64,000 nucleotides of DNA from Novosphingobium taihuense. Its GTDB lineage: Bacteria > Pseudomonadota > Alphaproteobacteria > Sphingomonadales > Sphingomonadaceae. The stretch is from contig NZ_VLKJ01000012.1 in the NCBI RefSeq assembly GCF_007830315.1, forward strand, positions 55,148 through 119,147. Direction: 5' to 3'. A model generated the notes under the pieces. It was given only the letters and a program-made list of their open reading frames with translations. It was not told where the DNA came from and made no database searches. The position numbers and the translations under genes are program-made. Below are positions 50,287 through 60,230 of the stretch, piece after piece; position 1 is the stretch's first letter, and each line of letters opens with the position of its first letter.

Positions 50287-52557
50287 TTAGAAGTTGTAGT
50301 TCGCACGAATGCCGAAATAGCGGCGCGAGTTGCGCGAAAGCACCTGGTTCACAGCCGTTGCAGGTCCGCCGACGAGGCCGCCGACGTTGGATGCGAAGTG
50401 CTTGTCGAACAGGTTGTTCACGAACAGCGTCACGCGATACTGATCGTCACGCTGGCGCACACCGATGCTGCCGTTGAGCACGCCATAGGCCTTCTGGAAG
50501 TAGAGCGGGTTCTGGAACAGGTCGAAGTTGACCCGGCTCTGGTAGCGATAGTCGAGCGTGACGAAGGCATCGAACGGCATCGAGTCCATGAAGATGTCGT
50601 ACATCGCCGAGGCGTTGAACATGAACTTCGGCGCGTTCGGCAGGCGCTTTCCTGCAAGATTCTGCGCACGCGCCGTTCCAGGCCCGCTGCCGTCGATGTC
50701 GAAGCAGACCGGTGCGGTCGTCTCGATGGTGTTGCAGTTGGCGAGCGGATATTCGGTGATGATCGCGTCGAGGAAAGTGCCAGCAAGATCGAACGACAGC
50801 GCCCGGGTGGGCTTGGTCTGCAGTTCGACTTCAACGCCGCGCGTGCGCAGCTTGCCAACATTGTTGAGCTGGAACTGGATCGACTGGTCAGGCAGAACGA
50901 CAGCCGATTGTGACTGGAAGTTCTTGTAGTCTGTCCAGAAGCCGGTGACGTTGAACTGGACGCGGTTGTCGAGGAAGCGGCTCTTCAGGCCGATTTCATA
51001 GGTGTGCGACGTTTCCGCCTTTACCGGGTTGGCCGCACGGAAAGGCGTGAAGCCCGACGAAACGTCGTAGCCCTGGCCCTTGTAGCCGGTTGCGAACGAG
51101 GCATAGACCATGACCCGCTCGGCCACATCCTGCCGCAGGGCGATCTTGCCGGTGACGGCGTTGTCCGAAGCATTGCCCGTGCAGACATTCAGGCAGATCG
51201 CGTTGTTGGCAGGCTGCGTGGCAGGGATGTTCAGACGCTGGAACGAAACGTCGATCTTCTCGTGGTTGTAGCGGATGCCCGCATCGAGGTGCGTCGTTTC
51301 GGCAAGGTCATAAGTGCCTTGCGCGAAGGCAGCGTATGTTTCCGTCCCGGCGTTTGACACCCACTTCGAGAGCAGCGGGCCCGAAGGGCCGCGATCGAAC
51401 GAGCGATCGGTCTCGCCGTTCGAGTAGAATGCACCCAGAATGTACTGGAACGGGCCGGGCGCAGTCGACACAAGCCGCAGTTCCTGCGTGACATTCTTGG
51501 TGTCGTATGGGCTGCTCTGGACGAGGCCCGTCGGCGATCCGAACACTGGCAGATTGATCTGCTCGACGTCGTCCTGCGTATCCAGGCCCCACTTCTGGTA
51601 GCTGGTGATCGAGATCAGGTCGACACTGCCAAGGTCAATGCTGATCCGGCCGCTGACGCTGGTCGACTTGCCCTTGGCGATCCCGTCATAGTTCTGGTTC
51701 AGCAGATAGTTGTCCGGTCCAGCATTGATGCCGGCAAGGTTGGTGGCGAGCGAGGCACCAAACACGGTTGCGCCCGGCTGGAAGCTGCGCACGGTACGCG
51801 GCATAGAGTTGCCGTCGGTCTCGGAATGCTCTGCCGAGATCGAGATCTTCACGTTGTCCGACACATCGGCGACGAGCTTGCCGCGAATGCCCCAGCTCTC
51901 GTCTGCACCGAGGTAGTTGCCGGTTGCAAGGTTCTTCACATACCCGCGGAAATCGCTGTAGAAGCCGTTGATGCGGAAGCCGACGTTCTCGCCAAGCGGG
52001 CCGGAAATGCCCGCTTCCACGCGATATTCCTCGTCCGTCGTCGCCGAAGCGGCAATCCGCCCCGAAAAGGTGTCGGTGGGAGCGCGCGTGACGATGTTGA
52101 CCACACCGGCTGAAGCGTTCTTGCCGAACAGCGTACCCTGAGGTCCGCGCAGCACTTCGATCCGCTCGATGTCGGTCAGGGTGGTGAACGCCTGGCCCTG
52201 GTTCAGGATGGGAACATCGTCGACGACGACCGAAACTGCAGGTTCGACGCCAATGCTGAAGACCGACGTGCCGATGCCGCGCAGGTTGATGCTGTTGCCG
52301 GTGCGCTGCGTGCCCTGCGTAATGGTCAGGCCAGGTGCGGTCTGCGCAAGATTCTCGAACTGGGTGATGCCTTTGTTGGCGATGGCCTCAGCCGATAGCG
52401 CGGTTACCGACACGGGTACCTGCTGCAGGTTCTGTTCACGCTTCTGCGCGGTGACCACGATCTCTTCAAGACCACCTTCGGGTGCTTCTTGCGCCTGTGC
52501 CGTGGTGGCGATGGCGAGCAGCGAGATGCTGGCTCCCAGATATGCTTTGTGGAACAC
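50287..52557 (-). CDS. TonB-dependent receptor (glycan locus)
   Basis: A receptor of 756 residues with GTG start 52557, chosen because GGGAGG (52564-52569 on the minus strand) stands about 6 bp upstream; an ATG at 52578 lies before that site. A signal peptide (about 1-22, TAQAQ), EEIVVTAQKREQNLQQVPVSV, and a plug domain (VLRGPQGTLFGKNASAGVVNI) match sphingomonad TonB receptors. The barrel ends in Phe (RANYNF). It is divergent from an esterase-GH2-MFS operon and shares a 411 bp promoter region with it, so it probably imports the oligosaccharide or glycoside. Confidence 0.85.
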   Translation of the reverse strand: MFHKAYLGASISLLAIATTAQAQEAPEGGLEEIVVTAQKREQNLQQVPVSVTALSAEAIANKGITQFENLAQTAPGLTITQGTQRTGNSINLRGIGTSVFSIGVEPAVSVVVDDVPILNQGQAFTTLTDIERIEVLRGPQGTLFGKNASAGVVNIVTRAPTDTFSGRIAASATTDEEYRVEAGISGPLGENVGFRINGFYSDFRGYVKNLATGNYLGADESWGIRGKLVADVSDNVKISISAEHSETDGNSMPRTVRSFQPGATVFGASLATNLAGINAGPDNYLLNQNYDGIAKGKSTSVSGRISIDLGSVDLISITSYQKWGLDTQDDVEQINLPVFGSPTGLVQSSPYDTKNVTQELRLVSTAPGPFQYILGAFYSNGETDRSFDRGPSGPLLSKWVSNAGTETYAAFAQGTYDLAETTHLDAGIRYNHEKIDVSFQRLNIPATQPANNAICLNVCTGNASDNAVTGKIALRQDVAERVMVYASFATGYKGQGYDVSSGFTPFRAANPVKAETSHTYEIGLKSRFLDNRVQFNVTGFWTDYKNFQSQSAVVLPDQSIQFQLNNVGKLRTRGVEVELQTKPTRALSFDLAGTFLDAIITEYPLANCNTIETTAPVCFDIDGSGPGTARAQNLAGKRLPNAPKFMFNASAMYDIFMDSMPFDAFVTLDYRYQSRVNFDLFQNPLYFQKAYGVLNGSIGVRQRDDQYRVTLFVNNLFDKHFASNVGGLVGGPATAVNQVLSRNSRRYFGIRANYNF

Positions 52558-52968
52558 TTGAATCCTCCCTTTTGCCACAAGTTGGACTGGCCAATCTCAT
52601 GAAATCATCGACCGCGCAACCATTAACCGCACTAATGCCATGATTTGAAATCATCTATTTTGTGCATGGTAATCATAAATCTGGGGAATTGCCTGCCCTG
52701 GCTGGCGATCGACGCTGCCTGCTAAGTGCATCTCATTGTTGTCTAGATCATTGATCTGGCGAGATAAAGTGCGCCTTTCCCATAGTGGGCACCTTGTGAG
52801 CCTTAGGGGCTTGTGCAAAAGTAATTGTGGTAAGGCCAAATGGTGGCTACGACTTGCCCGCGAGATGGAAAGTCGTAGCCGGAATGGTCTCTTCATTGCG
52901 CTAGCGGGGGATAGAGGCTGGTTCGGGGAAAAGTCGGCCGTGCGCCGGAGCAGGTAAGGAGAGGCGCG
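52558..52968. promoter_or_regulatory. Divergent promoter region between TonB receptor and esterase operon
   Basis: About 411 bp without a supported gene. It holds the perfect 15-bp palindrome ATGATTTGAAATCAT (52640-52654) and a second copy of its half TGAAATCAT (52600-52608), 46 bp apart, both close to the TonB receptor start. AT-rich segments nearby could be promoter elements. The repeated element probably marks a regulator site controlling one or both operons. Confidence 0.5.
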
Positions 52969-54585
52969 ATGGCAACGGGAAATTCGGCAGCGAAGCTGGC
53001 GGCCATTGCGCTGTGTTCGGTTGCGCTGATGATTGCACAGGCCAGTTTCGCGCGTGATACCAATGATGGTGGTTCAGCCCGGACCGTGCACACGGCAGGG
53101 GGGCTTGTCCGGGGGATCGTGCAGCAGGGCGGCGTTGAGGCCTATCTCGGCATTCCTTATGCCAAGCCGCCAGTGCGTGAATTGCGCTGGCGTGCGCCTC
53201 AGGAAGCCAATTCATGGCGCGGAGTGCTCAACGCCGATCGATTTTCCCCGCTTTGCGTGCAGCCGATGCGGAGCAGCATGGCGAACCAATATTCCGGCCC
53301 TGAGGCGATATCAGAAGACTGCCTCTATCTGAATGTCTGGACGCGGCCCGGACTGCGCAAGGCACCGGTGATCGTTTATATCCACGGTGGGGCGTTCTAT
53401 GTCGGTTCCGGCAGCGTCGGCATTTACGGCGGAGAAGCCTTGGCGAATGAGGGGGCGGTGTTCGTCAACCTCAACTATCGCGTTGGCCCACTCGGCTTTC
53501 TTGCCACTCCTGAACTGCGCGCTGAATCGCCGGATGGTGCCTCGGGCAATTACGGCCTGCTGGACCAGATTGCTGCGCTGCGTTGGGTTAAGGCAAACAT
53601 AGCGCGCTTTGGCGGTGATCCTGAGAATGTGACCATCGCGGGGCAATCGGCCGGGTCGATGTCTGTGCTGGCGCTGCAGGCAAGCCCACTTGCCAAGGGC
53701 TTGTTCGACAAGGCCGTGGGCATGAGCGGTGCCAATCTTGCCGGACCGATCGGGTTGCCTTCGCGCGCTGAGGCAGAAGAAGCCGGAACGAAGTTGATGG
53801 CCACGTGGAAGGCGAAAGATCTTGCCGAGTTGCGGGCGATGCCGGCTGACCGGCTGGTTGTTCCCCGCGTGCCCGGCGGGCCGAGCACGGGTCCGTCTGT
53901 CGACGGTCACGTTCTGCCAAACCCTATACCGGCGATTTTCGCGGCACGTCGGCAAAGCGACGTGCCGCTGCTACTCGGCTTCACCCGTGATGAGTCGCTT
54001 GGCGGGATGGGGCCCGTGACATCACTGGTCGATTTTCGGGACAAGGCCCGGAAGCGGTTTGGCACGCAGGCAGAGCGCTTCCTGTCGCTCTATCCCGCCA
54101 CGAATGATGTCCAGGCGCAGGAGCAGGCGCGCATGGCGGATCGCGACGAAACCATGGTGACCGCGATGTTCGAATGGGCAAGGCTGCAGTCGATCAATGG
54201 TTCGTCTCCTGCCTTTTCCTACCAGTTTTCAAGACCGCACCATTATGCGCCGGGCGTCAGGTTTGCCGATCTCGATCCGACTACGGCGGGCGCCTATCAT
54301 ACATCGGAGGTGCCGTTCTGGTTGGGTACGATCGATGCGTTCGACACTTATCGCACCACCCGCGCATGGACGCCGCAGGATCGCGCAATGAGCCGATCGA
54401 TGATGCAGACGTTGCTGGCGTTTGCCCGCACCGGCAAGCCTGAAACAAGAGACGTGGCGTGGCCCCGCTTTTCAGCAGACCGGCCTCGACTTGTTGAGTT
54501 CGCCGAGACCGTTTCGCAGCAGGATTGGCCCGATCCGCGCAAGCTTGCCTTCTTCAAGGCATTCCATGCCGGTGATGCGCGATAG
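52969..54585 (+). CDS. Carboxylesterase, type B
   Basis: A 538-residue exported esterase (signal peptide about 1-28, ASFARD). The type B family motifs are clear: EDCLYLNVWTRPG (about 116-128), oxyanion IYIHGGAF-like VIVYIHGGAFYVGSGS (about 132-147), catalytic Ser in GQSAGS (about 223), acidic residue in GFTRDES and His in AYHTSEVPFW (about 443-452). It could remove acetyl, feruloyl or other esters from a plant-derived glycoside. The ribosome site AAGGAGAGG fits ATG 52969. GH2 follows after 37 bp. Confidence 0.8.
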   Translation: MATGNSAAKLAAIALCSVALMIAQASFARDTNDGGSARTVHTAGGLVRGIVQQGGVEAYLGIPYAKPPVRELRWRAPQEANSWRGVLNADRFSPLCVQPMRSSMANQYSGPEAISEDCLYLNVWTRPGLRKAPVIVYIHGGAFYVGSGSVGIYGGEALANEGAVFVNLNYRVGPLGFLATPELRAESPDGASGNYGLLDQIAALRWVKANIARFGGDPENVTIAGQSAGSMSVLALQASPLAKGLFDKAVGMSGANLAGPIGLPSRAEAEEAGTKLMATWKAKDLAELRAMPADRLVVPRVPGGPSTGPSVDGHVLPNPIPAIFAARRQSDVPLLLGFTRDESLGGMGPVTSLVDFRDKARKRFGTQAERFLSLYPATNDVQAQEQARMADRDETMVTAMFEWARLQSINGSSPAFSYQFSRPHHYAPGVRFADLDPTTAGAYHTSEVPFWLGTIDAFDTYRTTRAWTPQDRAMSRSMMQTLLAFARTGKPETRDVAWPRFSADRPRLVEFAETVSQQDWPDPRKLAFFKAFHAGDAR

Positions 54586-54622
54586 AATTTGATCAACCAG
54601 AAGAATTACGCGGAGAGAGCGG

Positions 54623-57307
54623 ATGCGATCATTTACAGCACCTCGCGCCAGAGCACGCCTTGCAACCTCTGTCGCCTGCCTGATCATGGCAGGCGTGGCA
54701 CCGGCCGTGGCGCACGATGCGCGTGAGGTGACGGTACTTGATGCTGGCTGGCGATTCACGGCCGAGGATGTGGAGAATGCCGTCGCCCCGGATTTTGCCG
54801 ATGCGCAGTGGGCGCAGGTTTCGGTGCCGCATAGCTGGAACCGGGTGGGTTATTACAAGCACGACCTTGGCGGCACGAACACGGCTGCCACAGTCGACAA
54901 GCGCCTTGGCGTTGGCTGGTATCGCCTGCATTTCGCGACGCCGGAAGGAGCCAAGGGCAAGCGGCACTGGCTGGAGTTCGATGCGGCGAGCCGTGTGGCC
55001 AAGGTCTGGCTTAACGGCACTTACCTTGGCGAGCATCGGGGCGGATTCTCCCGCTTCAGGCTCGATGCAACCGCGGCGATGAAGCCTGATGGCGACAACG
55101 TGCTGGTCGTCCGCGTTGACAACACCCAGCCCAAGGCAGGTAGTTCCACGGCAGACGTGCTGCCGCTCTCGGGCGACTTCTTCGTGCATGGCGGTCTCTA
55201 CCGGCCGGTCCGCTTGGTCACGACGGCACCCCTGCACATCGATCTGGCCGATGCCGGCGGGACCGGCATTCGCGCGACGACGGTTAAGGCCGAAAAGGAC
55301 CAGGCGCAGGTCGATCTGGTGGTGCGCGTGGCCAACGATGCTGCGAAGGCCGCCAAGGCCAGCGTGAAGGTCAGTCTGGTCGACCGGGAGGGACGCGAAG
55401 CGGCCTCTGCGCTCGTGCCTTCAATGCTTGCGCCTGGCAAGACCGCCGAAGTTGCCGCGAAGCTGACCGTAGCCAGTCCGCACCTTTGGCAGGGCACGGC
55501 CGATCCCTATCTTTACGATCTGGTCACGCAGGTGATCCAGGGGGACGGCACCGTTTCTGACGAGGTTCGCCAGCCTTATGGCCTGCGCACGATGGCGTTC
55601 GATCCCGATCGTGGGTTCCTTCTCAACGGTCTGCCGTATCGGCTGCGTGGTGTCGGGTATCATCAGGACCGTGACGGGAAGGGCTGGGCGATTTCGCGTG
55701 CAGACGTGGCCGAGGACATCGCGACCTTGCGCGACATGGGCGCGAACACGATCCGCCTGACCCATTACCAGCACGGACAGGACGTCCACGATCTGGCTGA
55801 CCGCGCCGGAATTGTGGTGTGGGACGAGATCCCGCTGGTCTCGGTGTGGACGCTGGGCGGAAGCAAGGTTGCCGATCCGGCGCTGGTCGCCAATGCGAAG
55901 GCGCAGCTGACAGAACTGGTGCGCCAGAACCAGAACCACGCCGCGTCGGCCATCTGGAGCATTGCCAACGAGGTCGACTTCGGCAATTCGATCCCGTCGT
56001 TCATGTTCGGCGGTGCGGACGGGCGCGAGGTCGATCCGATGCCGCTGCTGAACGAGCTGCAGAAGACGGCAAAGGCGCTCGACCCCTCGCGGCCTACTGC
56101 GCTTGCCACCTGCTGCGAGGCGAGGGCTTTCGGCAGCGAAGTCTCGATCCCGACCACTGCAGTTGCGGCCGACCTTGGCGGCGCGAACCGCTATTTCGGA
56201 TGGTACTTCGGCAAGCCGGGTGATCTGGGTCCGCATCTGGATGGGTTGCGCGCAAAGCGTCCGCAACAACCTTTGGCCGTTACCGAGTATGGTGCGGGTG
56301 GCGCGTTGACCATGCACACCGACAACGTACTGGGCGGCCCTGTGGACTCGCGCGGCGCGGCGCAGCCCGAGGAATACGAGAGTCACATCCATGAAACTGC
56401 GCTGGCGCAGCTCGACGCGCGGCCCTGGCTCTATGCCACGTGGCTGTGGAACTCGTTCGACTTTGCCACGACCGTGCGAACTGAGGGCGACGCTCAGGAC
56501 ATCAACACCAAGGGCCTGATCGCCTACGACCACAAGACCCGCAAGGACGCCTTCTGGTTCTACAAGGCGAACTGGAATGCGGCGCCGATGGTACACATCA
56601 CATCGAAGCGCTACACCCAGCGCGCCTATCCGGTGACGGACGTGAAGGTCTACAGCAACACGGCCAGCACCGAGCTGCTGCTTAATGGCCGGTCGCTCGG
56701 CGTGAAAAGCGATTGCCCACAGAAGGCCTGCGTCTGGACCGGCGTAAGGCTGGATGAGGGAAGCAACGCTCTTGTCGCACGTGGCGTTCATGCCGGTGGA
56801 ACGATCGAGGACAGCGCCAACTGGATGCTCGCGGCAGAGACAGCAAAGCACTTCCTGATAGATGCCGGTGCGCTGATGGCCGCCAAGAGTGAGGGCCGTA
56901 TTCTCGGTTCGGACAATTGGTTCGAGGGCGGAAACGCCGCATCGCTCGACAAGCCGGCAGACTATGGCAAGCCTGCCGTGCCCACCGCCATTACGGGCAC
57001 TAACGATCGCGGCGCGCTGGCAACCTATCGCACAGGGACCTTTTCCTATCGCGTGCCGGTAGCAGACGGGCGCTACAAGGTGACGCTGTGGTTCGCCACC
57101 CATGCCATGCAGAAGCCGGGCACATTCGACGTGAAGAGCGGGAAGAAGGCGCTGCTGCGCAAATTCCAGCCTGCCATTCCGGCGAGCGGTGCGGTCGCCG
57201 AGGCCAAGGTGATCACGATCAAGGCCAAGGGCGGCCTTTCGCTCGATTTCGTCAGCGGCACCAGCGATGCGCGGGTCTCGATGATCGAGATCGAGAAGCT
57301 GCGCTGA
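54623..57307 (+). CDS. Glycoside hydrolase family 2 (beta-galactosidase/glucuronidase-like), exported
   Basis: An 894-residue exported enzyme with a signal peptide (about 1-30) and the GH2 layout: sugar-binding domain (about 35-200), immunoglobulin-like domain (about 205-325) and TIM barrel (about 330-620). The acid/base Glu is in SIANEVDFG and the nucleophile Glu in VTEYGAGG. DUF4982-like and malectin-like C-terminal domains follow (VYSNTASTELLLNGRSLG; FEGGNAASLDKPADYG). The exact sugar is unclear; beta-galactosidase is the commonest activity. It is co-transcribed with the esterase and an MFS transporter. Confidence 0.8.
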   Translation: MRSFTAPRARARLATSVACLIMAGVAPAVAHDAREVTVLDAGWRFTAEDVENAVAPDFADAQWAQVSVPHSWNRVGYYKHDLGGTNTAATVDKRLGVGWYRLHFATPEGAKGKRHWLEFDAASRVAKVWLNGTYLGEHRGGFSRFRLDATAAMKPDGDNVLVVRVDNTQPKAGSSTADVLPLSGDFFVHGGLYRPVRLVTTAPLHIDLADAGGTGIRATTVKAEKDQAQVDLVVRVANDAAKAAKASVKVSLVDREGREAASALVPSMLAPGKTAEVAAKLTVASPHLWQGTADPYLYDLVTQVIQGDGTVSDEVRQPYGLRTMAFDPDRGFLLNGLPYRLRGVGYHQDRDGKGWAISRADVAEDIATLRDMGANTIRLTHYQHGQDVHDLADRAGIVVWDEIPLVSVWTLGGSKVADPALVANAKAQLTELVRQNQNHAASAIWSIANEVDFGNSIPSFMFGGADGREVDPMPLLNELQKTAKALDPSRPTALATCCEARAFGSEVSIPTTAVAADLGGANRYFGWYFGKPGDLGPHLDGLRAKRPQQPLAVTEYGAGGALTMHTDNVLGGPVDSRGAAQPEEYESHIHETALAQLDARPWLYATWLWNSFDFATTVRTEGDAQDINTKGLIAYDHKTRKDAFWFYKANWNAAPMVHITSKRYTQRAYPVTDVKVYSNTASTELLLNGRSLGVKSDCPQKACVWTGVRLDEGSNALVARGVHAGGTIEDSANWMLAAETAKHFLIDAGALMAAKSEGRILGSDNWFEGGNAASLDKPADYGKPAVPTAITGTNDRGALATYRTGTFSYRVPVADGRYKVTLWFATHAMQKPGTFDVKSGKKALLRKFQPAIPASGAVAEAKVITIKAKGGLSLDFVSGTSDARVSMIEIEKLR

Positions 57308-57330
57308 CCCTTCAGGCAACGGACAGAAAA

Positions 57331-58566
57331 ATGCTCAGGAAACTTCCGCTGCGCTGGTGGATCATCGCGCTGATCACACTCGGCACGATTCTCAACTACC
57401 TTGCACGCTCGACACTGTCGGTGGCCGCGCCCACGCTCAAGACCGAGTTTGCGATGACGACCGAGCAATACAGCTGGGTCGTGCTGGCGTTCCAGGCGAG
57501 CTACACGGTGATGCAGACCGTTGCGGGCGCGGTGCTCGATGCGCTGGGCACGCGGCTGGGATTCTTCCTGTTTGCCGTGGGCTGGGCGCTGAGCAACATG
57601 GCCCATGCCTTTGCCACTGGCTGGATGAGCCTTGCTTTCTTCCGCTCGCTGCTGGGCGCAAGCGAGGCAGCGGCAATCCCGGCGGGCACGAAGACGGTGG
57701 CGCAGTGGTTTCCTGCGAAGGAGCGCCCGCTTGCCACCAGTATGTTCCAGATGGGCACGAGCGTGGGCAACATGATCGCCCCGCCGCTGGTCGCGTTCTG
57801 CATCCTTGCATGGAACTGGCAGGCGGCGTTTCTGGTGACAGGTGCCTTGAGCCTTGTCTGGGCCGGAATGTGGTGGGTCGGCTATCGCGATCCAGCCGTG
57901 CACCCGCGCCTGTCACAGGCGGAGCGCGATGCGATCGCGGCAATGAACCAGCCCGATGCAACCAAACCTGCCACCAAGGGCCAGGTGCTGCGCAGCCGCT
58001 CTTTCTGGGCGATTGCAGTGCCGCGCTTTCTGGCCGAACCTGCCTGGCAGACCTTCAACTTCTTCATCCCGCTCTATCTCGTGGCTGTGTGGAAGCTGGA
58101 CCTCAAATCCATCGCGCTGTGGGCGTGGCTGCCGTTCCTTGCGGCGGACTTCGGCAGCCTTGCCGCAGGGCTCCTGCCACCGTGGCTGATGAAGCGCGGC
58201 TCCTCGATGCTGTCATCGCGCAAGATCACGATGACGCTGGGCGCGCTGTGCATGGTGGGGCCGGCCTGCATCGGCCTTGCCACTTCGCCGGAGATGGCGA
58301 TTGCGTTGTTCTGCATCGGCGGCTTTGCCCACCAGCTTCTAAACGGCGCGCTGATCACGCTCTGCGCCGACGTGTTCGACAGCCGCACCGTGGGCACGGC
58401 TAGCGGCATGGCTGGGACCTCGGCGTGGATCGGCGGCATGCTGTTCACGCTGCTGATCGGGCAGAGCGCCGACGTGTTCGGCTACAACCCTCTGTTCGTG
58501 GCGCTGGCGGGGCTGGACCTGCTGGCTGCGGTGGTGCTGTGGAGCCTGTTGCGGGCGAGAACCTAG
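57331..58566 (+). CDS. MFS transporter, anion:cation symporter (hexuronate/glucarate type)
   Basis: A 411-residue membrane protein starting at ATG 57331, 23 bp after the GH2 stop. The start RWWIIALITLGTILNYLARSTLSVAAP and the motif DALGTRLGF, then SLLGASEAAAIPAGTKTVAQWFP, match the ACS family that includes ExuT and GudP. Twelve helices can be traced. It should take up sugar acids made by the exported hydrolases. The link to the ManD-KdgK operon 3 kb downstream is consistent with hexuronate import. Confidence 0.8.
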   Translation: MLRKLPLRWWIIALITLGTILNYLARSTLSVAAPTLKTEFAMTTEQYSWVVLAFQASYTVMQTVAGAVLDALGTRLGFFLFAVGWALSNMAHAFATGWMSLAFFRSLLGASEAAAIPAGTKTVAQWFPAKERPLATSMFQMGTSVGNMIAPPLVAFCILAWNWQAAFLVTGALSLVWAGMWWVGYRDPAVHPRLSQAERDAIAAMNQPDATKPATKGQVLRSRSFWAIAVPRFLAEPAWQTFNFFIPLYLVAVWKLDLKSIALWAWLPFLAADFGSLAAGLLPPWLMKRGSSMLSSRKITMTLGALCMVGPACIGLATSPEMAIALFCIGGFAHQLLNGALITLCADVFDSRTVGTASGMAGTSAWIGGMLFTLLIGQSADVFGYNPLFVALAGLDLLAAVVLWSLLRART

Positions 58567-58971
58567 GCGGCCAAGGCTGACGGGATGACTGCTGTTGCGG
58601 ATCGCTGACAGGGCACTGAACGGCGGGAAATGGGTGGTTTCGCGACTGTCGGCTTTCAGTTCGCGAACCGAGTATGCGAACATTCGACCTACGGCGAGGT
58701 TTGTGCCGACGGCAGACCGACCGATAGGAGATGGACCACGGTCGAAGTTTACATAAACTGCCAGACCGCGCCTAATAATTCGCAAGCTGAAGAGGGTGAG
58801 CGACCTTCACTAAGGGCAAAGCCGACGCACATTCGTGCAATGGGCTGCCAATTTCAGAGTCGCGAAACGAGCACATTTCGCGCGTCACGAATTGCGCTTC
58901 TGGTTTTAAATTGGATAGCATCGTTCCATAATTTACAAGCTGTTAAAGGTCCGCTGATAACCCCAGCCACG
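58567..58971. other. Intergenic region before the DUF4274 gene
   Basis: About 405 bp with no supported gene. The frame of the downstream gene stays open upstream, but these codons (from 58630) have neither codon bias nor domain. A segment near 58640 (GACTGTCGGCTTTC) resembles short degenerate repeats near 31738 (CGTCCGCTTTCCACCC) and 60106 (ATGACCGCTTTTTG). Confidence 0.35.
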
Positions 58972-59934
58972 ATGAGACCCAGCCTCGAAGCCCTTTTGGA
59001 AGCAGCAAGCGTTCGCCCAGGAATGAGCGAAGAGGAGTTACCTGCGAGTGTAGTCACCGTGAGAAGAGCGTACGAAGGGAAGGTCGAAAAATACAATTAC
59101 GACGGATGTTGGTCTGCATGGGTAAGTGCCGATGGTCGGATCAAAACAGTAAATTTCCCCGGCTCTTTTCCGTCCGAGGTTCTTATCGGCCCGCTCCGCA
59201 TCGGAATGAGCCGAGCCGAACTTGCAGCCTGCCATCCATCTATGCAGAGCAAGGAGTCCTTCCCAGACGGCTCTGAGGTGATCGAGTTTGAGGAGGGCAA
59301 GAGCATACGAGGCCGCGCTCTGCTAAAAGACAACAAACTGTTGGTCCTCGAGCTCGCGCTCCCGCGTGCCAGAAATACGTGGTTCCAAAACTCGATCGTG
59401 AAGAGCCTCCAACGAAGGTATTCCCCACCCAAAATCAGCAAAGATCCAGATGTTAGACTGCAGCAATGGTTGCGGGAAGCGGAGAACCTCGGCCTGGAAC
59501 CGAAAGTCGCTCGCCGCTACGTGAAATGGCTGAGATCCGGAACACCAGATTTGTGGCATCAGGCTGCGCGTAACTGGAATTGGGACTATGGCGTAGCGCC
59601 GCTCGCCTGGATCGTTGCTCAGCCGCAATGTGATTTGGCCACGGCAGTACTCGTTCATTATGATGCAGAGCCTGGATTTTATCGGCCCTTTGAAGACAAT
59701 CGTGACCAAGTACCGGCGTGGGCGCGCGAGACGTTTGACTTGATCCACGCAATTCGCGGCCGCGTTGCCGCTGGATTTTACGTTAGGCGCGAAATCGCAC
59801 TGGACAGCCGGAGGGCGTATGATGACGCCGCAGACCGGGTCTCGCCGGACCTCGCGTTCGAGGATAATCTACCTGGTCGCGATATTGCGGGCGGCGCCTT
59901 CAACGACGGATTTCCAGAGGCCCTGACTTTCTAG
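58972..59934 (+). CDS. DUF4274-domain protein of unknown function
   Basis: A 320-residue protein starting at ATG 58972 (MRPSLEALLEAA); an upstream extension is rejected because it is not protein-like. Residues about 50-170 contain two motifs of the form IGMSxxEL (VRPGMSEEELP, LRIGMSRAELAACHPSM). The C-terminal DUF4274-type domain is at about 195-235 (NWNWDYGVAPLAWIVAQPQCDLATAVLVHYDAEPGFY). Its base composition is more AT-rich than the flanking genes, suggesting acquisition. The cellular role is unknown; the gene has no operon partners. Confidence 0.6.
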   Translation: MRPSLEALLEAASVRPGMSEEELPASVVTVRRAYEGKVEKYNYDGCWSAWVSADGRIKTVNFPGSFPSEVLIGPLRIGMSRAELAACHPSMQSKESFPDGSEVIEFEEGKSIRGRALLKDNKLLVLELALPRARNTWFQNSIVKSLQRRYSPPKISKDPDVRLQQWLREAENLGLEPKVARRYVKWLRSGTPDLWHQAARNWNWDYGVAPLAWIVAQPQCDLATAVLVHYDAEPGFYRPFEDNRDQVPAWARETFDLIHAIRGRVAAGFYVRREIALDSRRAYDDAADRVSPDLAFEDNLPGRDIAGGAFNDGFPEALTF

Positions 59935-60230
59935 GCTCTCTCAGGAGCGCGCGCTGTCCCCGTTTGTCCAACGATCGCCATGCGTTTCGCTCTTCCAGGT
60001 CTGCTATTCAGCCTATCGCATGGCAATCTAGGGGTAGAATACCATCCTCTCGAGAAAGCGAAAATGGGGCGCGTTGCCGACGCCACCCGGTTACTCACGA
60101 ATGACCGCTTTTTGACGGTAGCTTGATCTCGCCGCTACGACCACTTCGGGGTCGAGTCCTGACAGGCAGCTCTTAGAGAAAAACGGCGGATAGCTGACGT
60201 TCCCACCGCGAGGACATTCGCCCGCGTGCC
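59935..60230. other. Intergenic region after the DUF4274 gene
   Basis: About 296 bp separating convergent genes. I see no gene or clear terminator hairpin, only a short GCTTTTTGACGG run near 60111 and a CCACTTCGGGG stretch that resembles degenerate intergenic repeats. Confidence 0.35.

Noticed and set aside
55421..57319. Minus-strand frame of 632 codons opposite the GH2 gene
   Set aside because: Antisense to the GH2 gene, which has both catalytic Glu motifs.
58630..58971. N-terminal extension of the DUF4274 protein
   Set aside because: The frame stays open but the predicted residues lack protein-like pattern; a good start with the domain begins at 58972.
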